Below are positions 1 to 10,916 of a DNA stretch of 38,212 nt, one piece after another (the first letter of the stretch is position 1; the number at the start of each line of letters is the position of its first letter). This DNA comes from Pseudomonadota bacterium (GTDB lineage: Bacteria; Pseudomonadota; Gammaproteobacteria; Steroidobacterales; MnTg04). The notes under the pieces are model-generated. The model worked only from the letters and a program-made list of their open reading frames with translations. It was not told the origin of the DNA and searched no databases. The translations under genes were made by a program, and so were the position numbers. The stretch is from contig JACZVC010000027.1 in assembly GCA_022572885.1 (NCBI GenBank), positions 1-38,212 on the forward strand. The letters are read 5' to 3'.

Positions 1-1999
1 GTAACAGCGTGTCGCCAAGCGCAGCCTGAACCGCCGGGTCGGTAAAGGTGTATTCCTCCATTTCGATACAGGAAACGCACCAATCGGCATAAAAATCGAG
101 GAGCGCGGGTTTTTGTTCCGCTGCCGCTGTCGCCAGGGCTTGTTCCAGGTCAGCCAGGCTTTTAATGTGCTGGAAGGAAACATGTTTTAGCTGATGTCCG
201 GTGATCGACCGGACGGGCCGCAAGGGATTCGAACCGCCGGCGATCGCACCGGCGATCGCCAGCAACCCGTAAATCAGTGCGCCCAGCGCTACGGCCTGGC
301 GCAGGCGACGCAACGGGCCCGCACCGGTGTCGTTTTTCCATGGCGCGCCCAGGTAATACGCGCCGACCAATGCCGTGGCGCCCCATAGGGCGAGCGTTGC
401 CGGACCGGGAATTATCCGTCCGACCATCCACACCGCGACCCCCAGCATCATCACGCCGAACATGGCTTTAACGGTGACCATCCATGGCCCGGCCTTGGGC
501 AGCAATTTGCCGGCCGACGCACCGACCAGCAGCAGCGGTGTACCCATCCCCATGCTCAGCGAAAACAGCGCCAGACCGCCGCGGGTAACGTCACCGGCCT
601 GGCCGATCACGGTCAAGGCAGCGACCAGCGGCGGCGCGACGCAGGCGGCAACGATCAACGCAGACAGCGCCCCCATGATTGCCGTGCCCAGAAATGTGCC
701 TCTTTTCTGCTTGCCCGCGGCATCGCTGGCCCGCGACTGCAGCGCGCTCGGCATCTGGATGTCGTAAAAGCCGAACATGGACAGCGCCATCGCCACAAAC
801 AGCGCCGCAAACAGGCCGATGATCCACGGCTGTTGGAATACTGCCTGTGCTTGTTGTCCCACGCTGGCGAATGCAGCGCCGGCGATGGTATAGGTCAGCG
901 CCATGCCCAGCACATAGGTTAGTGACAGGCTGAAAGCACGTGAGGTCGTTACGTCTTTGCCCTGGCTGGCGATGATGCCGGACAAAATGGGTACCATCGG
1001 CAAAACGCAGGGGGTAAAAGCCAGCAACAAGCCAAAGCCAAAAAATGTCGCGATAAATACCAGCGGGCTGGAATTTTTTACCAGGTCGGAAAGTTTATCG
1101 GTTTCCGATCGTTTGGGCGGCGGCCTGACTGAATCGATGCTGGTTTCCGGCAGATCGAGCGCTGCTGTTCTGGTTCCCGGCGGATAACAAATTGCGCCCT
1201 CCGCGCATCCCTGGTAACCGAGGCTGAGACTGACGGCCCCGGCCTCGGGTCCGGCCCGCGACAGTGGAATCCGGATCTCTACCTGCTCGTAATAGACAGT
1301 CATTTCGCCAAAATTGCGATCGGTTTTCGTGACGCCCGCCGGCAGCTCCAAGGGCCCCGGCTGGGCGACCCGGCTGTCGGTGGCGGCGGTAAATTTCTCT
1401 GCATAAAGGTAATAGCCATCCGCGATCAGCCAGCGGGCGACGACGGTATAAGCGTCTTCCATCCAGGTCTCGAGCTGGAACGCCTCTTCCTCGGGCAGGA
1501 AATCCTGATTGCCCGCATTACCCGGGCCAGCGAGCAGAGCCAGCAATTTGTTTTCCGCTACGACCGGCGTGTCCGCCAGCTGGATGGTTGTCGTCCAGGT
1601 CAACGGCACATAGCAAAAACCAAAATCTGCGCAGCCTTGCAGTTTCATTTCCAGTTCAAAAAATCCGCCCCCGGCGTCTCGCCGGTAAGGGATGCTGATC
1701 GTGAATTTCTCGCGAAAAATTTCCTGGCGGCCAAAAAACTCGTCTTCATGCATTTTGCCGGGCGGATAGAAAGGCTCGCCGAGGCTGATACCGGGTGTTC
1801 GACTGGCAAAGGAAAATCGCTTTTTGTAAAGATAGAACTCGGGCATGACCGACCAGTGAATCAATACCTGGTCCGCTTGTGCTTCCACTTCATACTGGAA
1901 GACTTCGTCCGGTGGCGGCGGCACGAAATCGCCGGATGCCTGAACGGCCAGCGGCGCCAGCAACAAAATCAGCAGGGCGTATTTGATTTTTTCAATCAT
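1..1999 (-). CDS. dsbD: Thiol:disulfide interchange protein DsbD, C-terminus cut by window edge
   Basis: DsbD carries electrons from cytoplasmic thioredoxin across the inner membrane to periplasmic thiol-reducing pathways. From the ATG at 1999, 666 codons are visible. Residues 1-22 are a signal peptide ending near VQA. The periplasmic alpha domain has the GCADFGFC pair (C123, C129). The membrane domain has TPCVLPMVPILSG (C331) and IVAACVAPPL (C453), the two half-cysteines of the beta domain. The last visible part is the gamma thioredoxin fold with DWCVSC (C641, C644), so all six redox cysteines are present and only the C-terminal tail lies outside the window. The start overlaps the cutA stop by 8 bases, implying translational coupling in a cutA-dsbD operon. 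The reading frame was checked from the signal peptide to the CVSC motif by exact codon spacing. Confidence 0.95.
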   Translation of the reverse strand, partial: MIEKIKYALLILLLAPLAVQASGDFVPPPPDEVFQYEVEAQADQVLIHWSVMPEFYLYKKRFSFASRTPGISLGEPFYPPGKMHEDEFFGRQEIFREKFTISIPYRRDAGGGFFELEMKLQGCADFGFCYVPLTWTTTIQLADTPVVAENKLLALLAGPGNAGNQDFLPEEEAFQLETWMEDAYTVVARWLIADGYYLYAEKFTAATDSRVAQPGPLELPAGVTKTDRNFGEMTVYYEQVEIRIPLSRAGPEAGAVSLSLGYQGCAEGAICYPPGTRTAALDLPETSIDSVRPPPKRSETDKLSDLVKNSSPLVFIATFFGFGLLLAFTPCVLPMVPILSGIIASQGKDVTTSRAFSLSLTYVLGMALTYTIAGAAFASVGQQAQAVFQQPWIIGLFAALFVAMALSMFGFYDIQMPSALQSRASDAAGKQKRGTFLGTAIMGALSALIVAACVAPPLVAALTVIGQAGDVTRGGLALFSLSMGMGTPLLLVGASAGKLLPKAGPWMVTVKAMFGVMMLGVAVWMVGRIIPGPATLALWGATALVGAYYLGAPWKNDTGAGPLRRLRQAVALGALIYGLLAIAGAIAGGSNPLRPVRSITGHQLKHVSFQHIKSLADLEQALATAAAEQKPALLDFYADWCVSCIEMEEYTFTDPAVQAALGDTLL

Positions 2000-2354
2000 T
2001 GTTCGGGATACTCTCTTGTTCCGCCAATCCAGGGGTTTCGTCCAGGCTTTTATCGATCCAGCGTAAATAGTCCTTGGCGCCCTGGACTACCGGCAAAGCG
2101 ATTATTTCCGGAACATCATAGGGGTGGTTTTCCGAAATTGCGTCGCTTAGTGCAAGAAACCGGTCGCGCCGCGTTTTTATCACCAGCAAGGCTTCCTGGT
2201 CGTGCTGAATGTGTCCGTGCCACCAATAACTGGATTCGATTCCCGGGACGCAATTGACGCAAGCCGCCAGGCGTTTTGCCAACAGGATTTCAGTCAATTT
2301 CCTGGCGGCATCGGGGGGGCAGGTGCAAAAAACCACCAGGTATTCGGATTCCAT
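1992..2354 (-). CDS. cutA: Divalent-cation tolerance protein CutA
   Basis: A small trimeric protein of the CutA1 family, linked to copper and divalent cation tolerance; its exact molecular role is unsettled. The 120 residues match the usual family length. Signature segments are visible in order: CTCPPDAARKLTEILL, RLAACVNCVPGIESSYWW, LLVIKTRRDRF and HPYDVPEIIALPV. The start is the ATG at 2354, with only a weak GGAA ribosome site before it. The 3' end overlaps the start of dsbD, a common gammaproteobacterial arrangement. It is divergent from groESL, with about 100 bases between cutA and the groESL promoter/operator. Confidence 0.95.
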   Translation of the reverse strand: MESEYLVVFCTCPPDAARKLTEILLAKRLAACVNCVPGIESSYWWHGHIQHDQEALLVIKTRRDRFLALSDAISENHPYDVPEIIALPVVQGAKDYLRWIDKSLDETPGLAEQESIPNND

Positions 2355-2431
2355 GCTGGTTCCAAGGTTAAACGGGCGGCAAAGGATACCCGCCCAACCC
2401 GGTCATGTCACTGGCTCAAGACCGTTAGGCC

Positions 2432-2459
2432 TTGAAAAACCTGAACTCGCCGCTATTAT
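2432..2459 (+). promoter_or_regulatory. groESL promoter, sigma70-like with possible sigma32 overlap
   Basis: TTGAAA (2432-2437), a 16-base spacer and TATTAT (2454-2459) make a near-consensus housekeeping promoter. The predicted transcription start falls inside the CIRCE operator that follows directly. CTTGAAA at 2431-2437 also matches the sigma32 -35 consensus, with a weaker CCGCTATTA at the matching -10 distance, so dual control is possible. Assigned by eye. Confidence 0.65.
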
Positions 2460-2485
2460 TAGCACTCCTCCGAGGTGAGTGCTAA
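2459..2485 (+). promoter_or_regulatory. CIRCE operator (HrcA binding site) before groES
   Basis: A perfect inverted repeat TTAGCACTC-N9-GAGTGCTAA, identical to the CIRCE consensus including the nine-base spacer. HrcA binds this element and represses chaperone genes until heat or misfolded protein titrates it. Here it lies over the predicted groESL transcription start, the typical position for repression. It implies an hrcA gene elsewhere in the genome. Confidence 0.96.
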
Positions 2486-2559
2486 TTGCTCGCCCGGGCA
2501 ACAATCGCTGCTTGTTAGCAGTTTTTTAATTAAATCAATCAGTTAGGGAGATCTTAACG

Positions 2560-2850
2560 ATGAATATTCGTCCCCTGCACGATCGGGTGATCATCAAGCG
2601 GATGGAAGAAGAGCGGACTTCAGCCGGCGGTATCGTGATACCGGACAGCGCGGCCGAGAAGCCGATCAAGGGTGAAGTGGTAGCGGTAGGCAACGGCAAG
2701 ATTCTGGAGAGCGGCGATGTTCGCCCCCTGGACCTGAAAGTTGGCGACAAAGTGCTGTTTGGCAAGTACAGCGGCACCGAAGTCACTGTTGATGGCGACG
2801 AGTTGCTGGTCATGCGTGAAGAAGACGTGATGGCGGTTCTCGAAGGCTAA
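2560..2850 (+). CDS. groES: Co-chaperonin GroES
   Basis: Ten-kilodalton co-chaperonin that caps the GroEL cavity as a heptamer during ATP-driven folding. The 96 residues begin [14 protein letters not shown], the standard GroES start. The mobile loop around residues 17-31 ([14 protein letters not shown]) carries the hydrophobic IVI that binds GroEL. The rest is the usual beta barrel ending [21 protein letters not shown] ribosome site precedes the ATG. It is the first gene of a groES-groEL operon, 48 bases before groEL, controlled by the CIRCE-containing promoter upstream. Confidence 0.98.
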   Translation: MNIRPLHDRVIIKRMEEERTSAGGIVIPDSAAEKPIKGEVVAVGNGKILESGDVRPLDLKVGDKVLFGKYSGTEVTVDGDELLVMREEDVMAVLEG

Positions 2851-2856
2851 CGCTGA

Positions 2857-4539
<1,683 letters not shown>

Positions 4540-4565
4540 GACGCCCGAACACCAACATGTCGTGT

Positions 4566-4594
4566 AAAGCCCCGCTTCGGCGGGGCTTTTTTTT
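4566..4594 (+). terminator. Rho-independent terminator of groESL
   Basis: A perfect 10-bp stem (4566-4575 with 4580-4589), a UUCG tetraloop and a run of eight T (4587-4594), part of which pairs in the stem. It ends the groESL transcript and separates it from glnE. Confidence 0.96.
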
Positions 4595-4635
4595 GCGCGT
4601 TGCCAAACCAGGCGCCAGCTGTCAGATTGTTGCGC

Positions 4636-7491
4636 ATGGACTGGAATCAAGCGGAACTGGCGAAGCTGCCGTCGATCCTGCGCGGGAAAACCGAATCGCG
4701 GCTGCATGAAATCCTGGCGGCCGAGCCAGGGCTTGAACCCTTGTTGTCCGCTGACCCGGATCGGCGGGCGCAGCTGCTCCGGGTCGCCAGCCTGAGCCCC
4801 TTTGCCGCGCGGATCATGGCGAGCCGTCCTCAACTGTTGCGCGCGCTGATTGAGCCCGCCAGCGGACAAGCGGATTCACCATCCCGCCACCTGCACGAAT
4901 ACCTCACCCGCTATCCGGCGGACCCGATGCTGGCGCTGCGCTTGTGGCGGCAGGAAATGATCCTCGGTGTAATCTGGCGTGACCTGAACGGACTGAGCGA
5001 CCTTTCCCGGACGCTCGAGGAACTCAGTAACTGTGCAGACCTCGCATTGCAAGCGGCCAGCCGAATTGCAACCCGGGAACTTGGCGAAGGCTATGGTTTG
5101 CCGACAAACGGCGAAGGCCGTTTGCAGGAACTGGTCATACTGGCGATGGGAAAGCTCGGTGGCGGGGAGCTGAATCTGTCATCGGATATCGACCTGATAT
5201 TCCTATACCCGGCCGCCGGCGCCACCGACGGTCCGCGGCAACTGGACAACCAGCAATATTTCCAGCGGCTGGGTCAGCGGATCATATACCTGCTCGATGA
5301 GGTGACCGAGCAGGGCAGGGTTTACCGGGTGGATATGCGGCTCAGGCCGTTCGGCGATGCCGGGCCATTGGTGCTCAGTTTCAACGCATTGGAGCTTTAT
5401 CTGCAGGAGAGCGGGCGGGACTGGGAACGCTACGCCTATGTCAAGGCGCGCGCGGTGACCGCTGCGGCGCTTTCCGAAGACCTGTTCAAAAATGTCCTGC
5501 GACCGTTTGTCTATCGCCGTTATCTCGATTACGGAGTTTTTGAAGCGCTGCGCGATATGCGTGAGATGATCGCCCGGGAAGTAAAGCGGCGGGATCTGCG
5601 GGAAAATATCAAGCTCGGCCCTGGCGGTATCCGGGAAATCGAGTTCATCGCACAATGTTTGCAACTGATCCGGGGCGGCAGCCAACCGGCTTTGCGTCGC
5701 CGCTCATTGATAGAAATTCTTTCGGTCCTTGAGGAACATCGTTTCCTGCCGACAGAGGCTGCCACTGAACTGGCGGAGGCTTACGAGTTTCTGCGCAATC
5801 TTGAGAACCGGATTCAAGCCGCGGAGGACCGGCAGACTCACGACTTGCCGAGCGGCAGCCTGGCACAAGCGATGCTGGCCAGTGCGATGAACCTGCCGGA
5901 CTGGGAGCAGCTGGTCGAGACGCTGCGCCGGCATACCCGCAAGGTTAGCCACTGGTTCGACAAGCTTATCCCTCAGCCGGCTACCGATGACGACCAGGAA
6001 GCACGGCAGGCATTTGCCGGAATCTGGGATGGCAGCGGGTCGGCGGCAGACGCGAAAAAGTTGTTGCAGCGGATGAAATGCGCCGAGCCCGGGAAGGTAC
6101 TCCGCGAACTCCGGGCGCTTGCCGGTGGGTCCTTGTTCCGGCGGCTGGACCCGCCGGGGGGCGACCGGCTCAGACAGTTGCTGCCAGCTATAGTCAGGCT
6201 GGCAGCGCCCAGGCTCGATGCGCCACGCGTGTTGCAGCGGCTGTTCACGGTGCTGGAAGCGGTAGGCCGGCGCAGCGCCTATTTTGCGATGCTGAGCGAA
6301 AACCCGGCGGCGCTGGAACGGCTGGTCGAGTTGTGCGGCACCAGCGGTTTCCTGACCCGCCAGGTGGCGGAATCGCCCCTGCTGCTGGATGAGTTGCTCG
6401 ACCCGAACTTGCTAAACGCAGTGCCGGACCGGCAGCAGTTCATCGCTGAACTGGATAACCGGATCCAGGCGGCTGCCGCGGACGATCCGGAACAACAGCA
6501 CGATGCCCTGCGTCGATTTCAAAACGCTGCTGTTTTTCGGATTGCCCTGGCCGATCTCGACCAGCGGTTGCCGTTGATGAAGGTGAGCGACCGCCTGACC
6601 GATATCGCCGAACTGGTTCTCCAGCGCTCGCTGCATCTCGTCTGGGATGAATTGCTCGAGCGACAGCCGGGCCCAACGGCAGCCATGGACGTGTTGGCGC
6701 CCGGTTTCCTGGTTCTGGGCTATGGCAAACTCGGTGGCCTGGAACTCGCATATGGATCGGACCTCGATCTGGTTTTTTTGCACGACGCCAGCCTCGCATG
6801 GCCGCCGGACAAGCTGGAAGACGGCGTCGTGTTTTATAGCCGCCTTGGGCGCCGGCTGGTCAATTTCCTGTCCATGCAAACGACGGCCGGGCGTTTGTAC
6901 GAGGTGGACATGCGGCTGAGGCCGAGCGGCCAGGCGGGTCTGCTGGTCAGCAGTTTTCAATCGTTCAGCGAGTACCAGGAACAAAAAGCGTGGACCTGGG
7001 AGCATCAGGCGTTGCTGCGCGCGAGACCGGTGGCTGGCGATCAACGCCTGGCCCGCCGCTTCAACGAGGTGCGCAGCGAGGTGCTGACCCGGCATGTCGA
7101 TGAGGACGGGCTGGCTGAGCAAGTCTCGCGGATGCGCAGCAAAATGAGGCAGGAATTGTCACGCTCCGCAAGCGGGCAGTTCGATATCAAACAGGATGCC
7201 GGCGGGATGGCGGATATCGAGTTTCTCGTGCAGTACCTGGTGCTGAGAGAGGCGCGCAGGAATGAGAAACTGATAATCTGGCCGGACAATATGCGACAGC
7301 TTGAGGCTTTGTCCGCCGGTGGCGTTCTTGAGGCAGAACAGACCCGCTTGCTGATGGAGGCGTACCTGGCATATCGCCATCGGCTGCATCATTTATCCCT
7401 GGAAGGCGGTGGCGGAGTGGTCGACGGCGAGGAATTCCTTGCACAAGCAAGCGCGGTGAGCGACCTTTGGCAGGAACTCATCGGCGAATGA
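4636..7491 (+). CDS. glnE: Bifunctional glutamine synthetase adenylyltransferase/adenylyl-removing enzyme
   Basis: GlnE adds AMP to, and removes it from, glutamine synthetase in response to PII status. From the ATG at 4636 it has 951 residues, close to the 946 of E. coli. It contains two nucleotidyltransferase domains. The N-terminal deadenylylase has GGELNLSSDIDL (D184, D186), and the C-terminal adenylylase has KLGGLELAYGSDLDL (S708, D709, D711). A helical linker lies between them, and both metal-binding Asp pairs are intact. A TTG at 4600 would add 12 residues but lies right behind the groEL terminator T-run, so the ATG is preferred, although its ribosome site is poor. The gene lies upstream of the LPS cluster, an order also seen in pseudomonads, where ilvE usually follows; ilvE is absent here. 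Confidence 0.97.
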   Translation: MDWNQAELAKLPSILRGKTESRLHEILAAEPGLEPLLSADPDRRAQLLRVASLSPFAARIMASRPQLLRALIEPASGQADSPSRHLHEYLTRYPADPMLALRLWRQEMILGVIWRDLNGLSDLSRTLEELSNCADLALQAASRIATRELGEGYGLPTNGEGRLQELVILAMGKLGGGELNLSSDIDLIFLYPAAGATDGPRQLDNQQYFQRLGQRIIYLLDEVTEQGRVYRVDMRLRPFGDAGPLVLSFNALELYLQESGRDWERYAYVKARAVTAAALSEDLFKNVLRPFVYRRYLDYGVFEALRDMREMIAREVKRRDLRENIKLGPGGIREIEFIAQCLQLIRGGSQPALRRRSLIEILSVLEEHRFLPTEAATELAEAYEFLRNLENRIQAAEDRQTHDLPSGSLAQAMLASAMNLPDWEQLVETLRRHTRKVSHWFDKLIPQPATDDDQEARQAFAGIWDGSGSAADAKKLLQRMKCAEPGKVLRELRALAGGSLFRRLDPPGGDRLRQLLPAIVRLAAPRLDAPRVLQRLFTVLEAVGRRSAYFAMLSENPAALERLVELCGTSGFLTRQVAESPLLLDELLDPNLLNAVPDRQQFIAELDNRIQAAAADDPEQQHDALRRFQNAAVFRIALADLDQRLPLMKVSDRLTDIAELVLQRSLHLVWDELLERQPGPTAAMDVLAPGFLVLGYGKLGGLELAYGSDLDLVFLHDASLAWPPDKLEDGVVFYSRLGRRLVNFLSMQTTAGRLYEVDMRLRPSGQAGLLVSSFQSFSEYQEQKAWTWEHQALLRARPVAGDQRLARRFNEVRSEVLTRHVDEDGLAEQVSRMRSKMRQELSRSASGQFDIKQDAGGMADIEFLVQYLVLREARRNEKLIIWPDNMRQLEALSAGGVLEAEQTRLLMEAYLAYRHRLHHLSLEGGGGVVDGEEFLAQASAVSDLWQELIGE

Positions 7492-7524
7492 GCCCGCTGT
7501 GGATGGCTGTTATAGTAAGCGTCC

Positions 7525-7543
7525 TGCCGGCAACCAGCCGGCA
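7525..7543 (+). other. Small hairpin between glnE and the LPS operon
   Basis: TGCCGGC-AACCA-GCCGGCA is a perfect 7-bp stem with a 5-base loop and no T-run. It could be a weak terminator, an mRNA-stabilising hairpin or a REP-like site. Nothing more specific can be said. Confidence 0.35.
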
Positions 7544-7578
7544 TAACGATTGTTGCCGGCCAGGCCAGGGAGAACACA

Positions 7579-7833
7579 GTGGCGAGCGAGCGCGCTTCCA
7601 GCAAAGAGGTGCAGGCTGAGACCTTGATCCAGCCAAACACCAGAAATCACTACCGGGTTGGTCACGATGATTTGCCGTTGAGTTGTCCGCTGCCAGGGAT
7701 GTACCTGTGGAACTCACACCCCAAGGTTTACCTGCCCATCGAATCCACGGGCCGGGCGAAGTGCCCGTATTGCTCAACCAGCTACGAACTCGTCGATAAC
7801 GATCGGGCAGACGGCGCCGGCCAGGCCGGCTAG
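7579..7833 (+). CDS. CHCC zinc-finger domain protein
   Basis: An 84-residue protein of the zf-CHCC family (related to the zinc domain of mitochondrial complex I subunit NDUFS6). The probable zinc ligands are C36, H47, C62 and C65 in the pattern CPLPG...HPKVYLP...CPYC, and the spacing fits the family. The first 30 residues are polar and likely disordered. The start is a GTG at 7579 with a good AGGGAG ribosome site. It lies 14 bases before a GT4 glycosyltransferase and opens the LPS operon. Homologues are often found beside ilvE or LPS genes in proteobacteria, but the molecular role is unknown. Confidence 0.85.
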   Translation: MASERASSKEVQAETLIQPNTRNHYRVGHDDLPLSCPLPGMYLWNSHPKVYLPIESTGRAKCPYCSTSYELVDNDRADGAGQAG

Positions 7834-7847
7834 GCCGGGTACCGGGG

Positions 7848-8939
7848 ATGAGTACATCGCCCCGGCTGAATCCCTTGCTTTGTCACGTCAATCTCGCGCG
7901 TGGTTTTCGCGGTGGTGAGCGACAGACCGAACTCCTGGTGCGTGGTTTGTCAACTCACGGGATCAGGCAGAAACTGATTATCAGGGCCGGCGCGCCGTTG
8001 GCGCAGCGACTGGCGGGTTTGCCGGATTTGCAGTTGGTTGAAGCGGGTGGGCTAGCAGGCGGCTTGGTGGCGACCCAGCGTCTGCTGCGCGGAGCTGCGC
8101 TGATCCATTCCCATGAAGGCCGCGGCTTGCATGCCTGTGCGCTCTTTCACCGCTTGCATCAGGTACCGTATGTTGCAACTCGGCGCGTGGTTGGCAGGCC
8201 TATACGAGGTCGCTGGGCTCGCAGCGTCTATCGCCGGGCCGCAACCGTGGTTGCTATATCCGCCGCAGTGGAAAAAATCCTGCGCGGCGATGTGCCGGCG
8301 ATAAGGACGCAGGTGCTATACGATGCGCTCAGATATCTTCCCAGCGACCCCAGTCGTGTCAGGCAACTGAAACAGGCATGGCCGGATAAATTGCTGATCG
8401 GCAATGTGGCGGCGCTGGACGCGAAGAAAGGCCAGCTCCACCTGATCAACGTCGCCAGGCGGTTGCAGCACAGCCACCCGAATCTGCATTTCGTGCTGGT
8501 CGGTGGTGGCGAGGATGAGGAAAATTGCCGCAGGCAGGCGCAGGGGCTGACCAACCTCAGCATGACCGGGTTTGTCGACAACGTCGGGGATTACCTGGCC
8601 GCTTTCGACCTGTTTGTTTTCCCTACTTATGCGGAAGGCCTGGGCAGCAGCCTGCTCGATGCGATGAGTTTTTCGTTGCCGCTTATTGCCAGCAGAGTCG
8701 GCGGTATACCCGAATTGGTCAGGCACGGCGACAACGGCCTGCTGGTCGGTGTGGCGGACGAGACGGCGCTTCGGGACGCGATCGTGTCGCTTGCCGGAGA
8801 CCCCGCTGGACGAGCCGCGATGGGCGCGGCTGGAAAACGGTTCGCGGACGGGTTTACCGTGGACCGCATGGTAGGGCAATATATTGAATTGTACGCGAGC
8901 GTATATCCGGGTTTCGGGAAATTGGAAGCACAGACATGA
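7848..8939 (+). CDS. GT4-family glycosyltransferase, probable LPS core
   Basis: A 363-residue GT-B glycosyltransferase. The N-terminal domain starts with a glycine-rich loop ([14 protein letters not shown]). The C-terminal domain has [11 protein letters not shown] and [15 protein letters not shown] followed by [19 protein letters not shown], the GT4 donor-binding region. The EX7E motif reads E263...D271, so the second Glu is Asp. It overlaps hldD by the ATGA at 8936-8939 and lies in a heptose/LPS operon, so a sugar transfer onto the inner core at the cytoplasmic face is likely. Donor and acceptor cannot be read from the sequence. No WaaC is seen in the window, but this protein does not look like the GT9 family to which WaaC belongs. 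Confidence 0.85.
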   Translation: MSTSPRLNPLLCHVNLARGFRGGERQTELLVRGLSTHGIRQKLIIRAGAPLAQRLAGLPDLQLVEAGGLAGGLVATQRLLRGAALIHSHEGRGLHACALFHRLHQVPYVATRRVVGRPIRGRWARSVYRRAATVVAISAAVEKILRGDVPAIRTQVLYDALRYLPSDPSRVRQLKQAWPDKLLIGNVAALDAKKGQLHLINVARRLQHSHPNLHFVLVGGGEDEENCRRQAQGLTNLSMTGFVDNVGDYLAAFDLFVFPTYAEGLGSSLLDAMSFSLPLIASRVGGIPELVRHGDNGLLVGVADETALRDAIVSLAGDPAGRAAMGAAGKRFADGFTVDRMVGQYIELYASVYPGFGKLEAQT

Positions 8940-9886
8940 TCATTGTGACGGGCGGCGCGGGGTTTATAGGCAGCAACCTGGTGCGGGCCTTGAATGCCCG
9001 CGGCGAGGACGACATCCTGGTTGTCGATGACCTGGAAAACGGCATCAAGTATGGCAACCTGGTGGACTGCCGGATCGCTGATTACCAGGACAAGGATGAT
9101 TTTCTCCGCCGCCTGAAGAGTAAGCCGGATTTTGGCTGCGGCATCCGGACAATATTTCATCAGGGCGCTTGTACGAACACGACCGAGTGGGATGGTCGTT
9201 TCATGATGCGCAACAACTTCGAATACTCGAAAATCCTGCTGCATTTTTGCCTGGACCATAAAATACCATTGATATACGCATCATCGGCCGCGGTGTATGG
9301 CGCCAGCGAGAAATTTAGCGAACAGCCGCCTAACGAGCGCCCGCTGAACGTATATGGTTATTCCAAAATTCTGTTCGATCAATACGTCAGACGCCATTTA
9401 CCCGAAGCCGGGTCACAGCTTGCCGGTCTGCGGTACTTCAATGTCTATGGGCCTGGCGAGGGTCACAAAGGCACCATGGCAAGCGTCGCTTTTCATTTTA
9501 ACAAACAGATCGTCAGCGATGGCGAGGCCCGGTTGTTTTGCGGTAGCGGCGGTTATGCCGATGGTGAGCAGCGCCGGGATTTCGTTTATGTCGGCGATGT
9601 TGCGGAGGTGAACCTGTGGTTGATGGACAATTCGCAGGTGTCGGGCGTGTTTAACCTGGGGTCTGGCCGCAGTCAGAGCTTTAACGATGTGGCTAACTCG
9701 GTAATTGCCTGGCATGGGCGAGGCAGGATTCGCTACATACCTTTTCCTGACCACCTCAAAGGCAGCTACCAGAGTTTCACCGAGGCCGATATGAATCGGC
9801 TCCGCGCCGCTGGTTATGAGGCGCCTTTTTGCACCGTCGAAGAAGGCGTCAAAGCGTACCTGGATTATCTTGCCGTCGATGAGTAA
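8936..9886 (+). CDS. hldD: ADP-L-glycero-D-manno-heptose 6-epimerase
   Basis: Epimerises ADP-D,D-heptose to ADP-L,D-heptose, the donor for LPS inner-core heptoses. It has 316 residues with the NADP-binding GGAGFIG at 6-12, YASSAAVYG, and the catalytic Y140-x3-K144. The Y140 and K144 positions equal those of E. coli Hld[21 protein letters not shown] and [15 protein letters not shown]-like segments are typical of the family. The start is embedded in the glycosyltransferase stop (ATGA), and the end overlaps waaF by 8 bases, so the three genes are translationally coupled. Its partner HldE is encoded about 5 kb downstream. Confidence 0.97.
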   Translation: MIIVTGGAGFIGSNLVRALNARGEDDILVVDDLENGIKYGNLVDCRIADYQDKDDFLRRLKSKPDFGCGIRTIFHQGACTNTTEWDGRFMMRNNFEYSKILLHFCLDHKIPLIYASSAAVYGASEKFSEQPPNERPLNVYGYSKILFDQYVRRHLPEAGSQLAGLRYFNVYGPGEGHKGTMASVAFHFNKQIVSDGEARLFCGSGGYADGEQRRDFVYVGDVAEVNLWLMDNSQVSGVFNLGSGRSQSFNDVANSVIAWHGRGRIRYIPFPDHLKGSYQSFTEADMNRLRAAGYEAPFCTVEEGVKAYLDYLAVDE

Positions 9887-10916
9887 TGAGGAAAATGCGC
9901 GACCGCGCCTGATCGTTGGCCCGTCATGGGTCGGCGACATGGTGATGACCCAGTCACTGCTGATAGCGCTGAAAGAAAATTACCCGGAATCCCCGCTCGA
10001 TGTGCTGAGCCCGGGCTGGTCGCTGCCCGTAATACGCCGCATGCCGCAGGTTCGCAGGGCGCTCGAAATGCCGCTCGGGCACGGTGAGTTTCGCTGGCGA
10101 GACCGCTACCGGCTGGGCAAACAGCTGCGTAATGAGCGCTACCGGCAAGCCTACGTGTTGCCACGGTCTTTCAAGGCGGCACTGGTTCCGTTTCATGCAA
10201 GAATCCCCGTGCGTACCGGTTACCTGGGTGAATTTCGTTTTGGTCTGCTCAACGATATTCGAAAAGCCGACCGCGCTGCTTTACGAACCACTGCGGAACG
10301 ATTTGTCGCGCTCGCCATGACTGCCGATCGTGAACCCGTGACGCCAATCCAGCCACCGGCGCTGGCGGTCGACTATGGCAACCAGGAACGCCTGATCGCG
10401 GAACTGGAGCTCAATCCCTACGGAAAAATCGTCGCGCTGCTCCCGGGTGCCGAATACGGTCCCGCCAAATGCTGGCCGTTGGATTATTATCGGCGGCTGG
10501 CCGGCGAATTGATCAGTCAGGATATTGCGGTCTGGGTGCTGGGTTCGCAAAAAGACCATGCGGCCGGAGAGGTCATAGCGGGGGGGCTGGGTGCGGTCAG
10601 AAATCTCTGTGGGCGCACCGAACTGGAAGATGCGATCGATTTGCTCAGCCTCAGCAGTGCGGCGGTGAGCAATGATTCCGGGCTGATGCACGTAGCCGCG
10701 GCGGTGGGGATCCCACTGGTTGCTATCTTTGGCTCTTCATCACCGGCCCACACGCCGCCGCTAAGCGACAAGGCACAGACGATTTATCTCGATCTCGAAT
10801 GCAGTCCGTGCTTTGCCAGGGAATGCCCTCTCGGTCACCTGAATTGCCTGAAAAAAATTGGCCCTAACCAGGTCCTCGGTGCATTGCAAACGGCGCTGGC
10901 CGGAATCGATGCCTAG
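9879..10916 (+). CDS. waaF: ADP-heptose:LPS heptosyltransferase II
   Basis: A GT9 enzyme that adds the second heptose to the LPS inner core at the inner face of the membrane. From the ATG at 9879 ([19 protein letters not shown]) it has 345 residues; a longer in-frame reading from 9816 lies entirely inside hldD and is not favoured. Family segments are [16 protein letters not shown] with the conserved Asp, [31 protein letters not shown] and [21 protein letters not shown]. It is the last gene of the operon. It converges with the Kdo hydroxylase gene, and the two stop codons overlap by three bases. Confidence 0.95.
   Translation: MSNEENARPRLIVGPSWVGDMVMTQSLLIALKENYPESPLDVLSPGWSLPVIRRMPQVRRALEMPLGHGEFRWRDRYRLGKQLRNERYRQAYVLPRSFKAALVPFHARIPVRTGYLGEFRFGLLNDIRKADRAALRTTAERFVALAMTADREPVTPIQPPALAVDYGNQERLIAELELNPYGKIVALLPGAEYGPAKCWPLDYYRRLAGELISQDIAVWVLGSQKDHAAGEVIAGGLGAVRNLCGRTELEDAIDLLSLSSAAVSNDSGLMHVAAAVGIPLVAIFGSSSPAHTPPLSDKAQTIYLDLECSPCFARECPLGHLNCLKKIGPNQVLGALQTALAGIDA

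Noticed and set aside
4600-4635. TTG start for glnE at 4600
   Set aside because: It lies immediately behind the groEL terminator T-run and adds residues not typical of GlnE; the ATG at 4636 gives the normal length.
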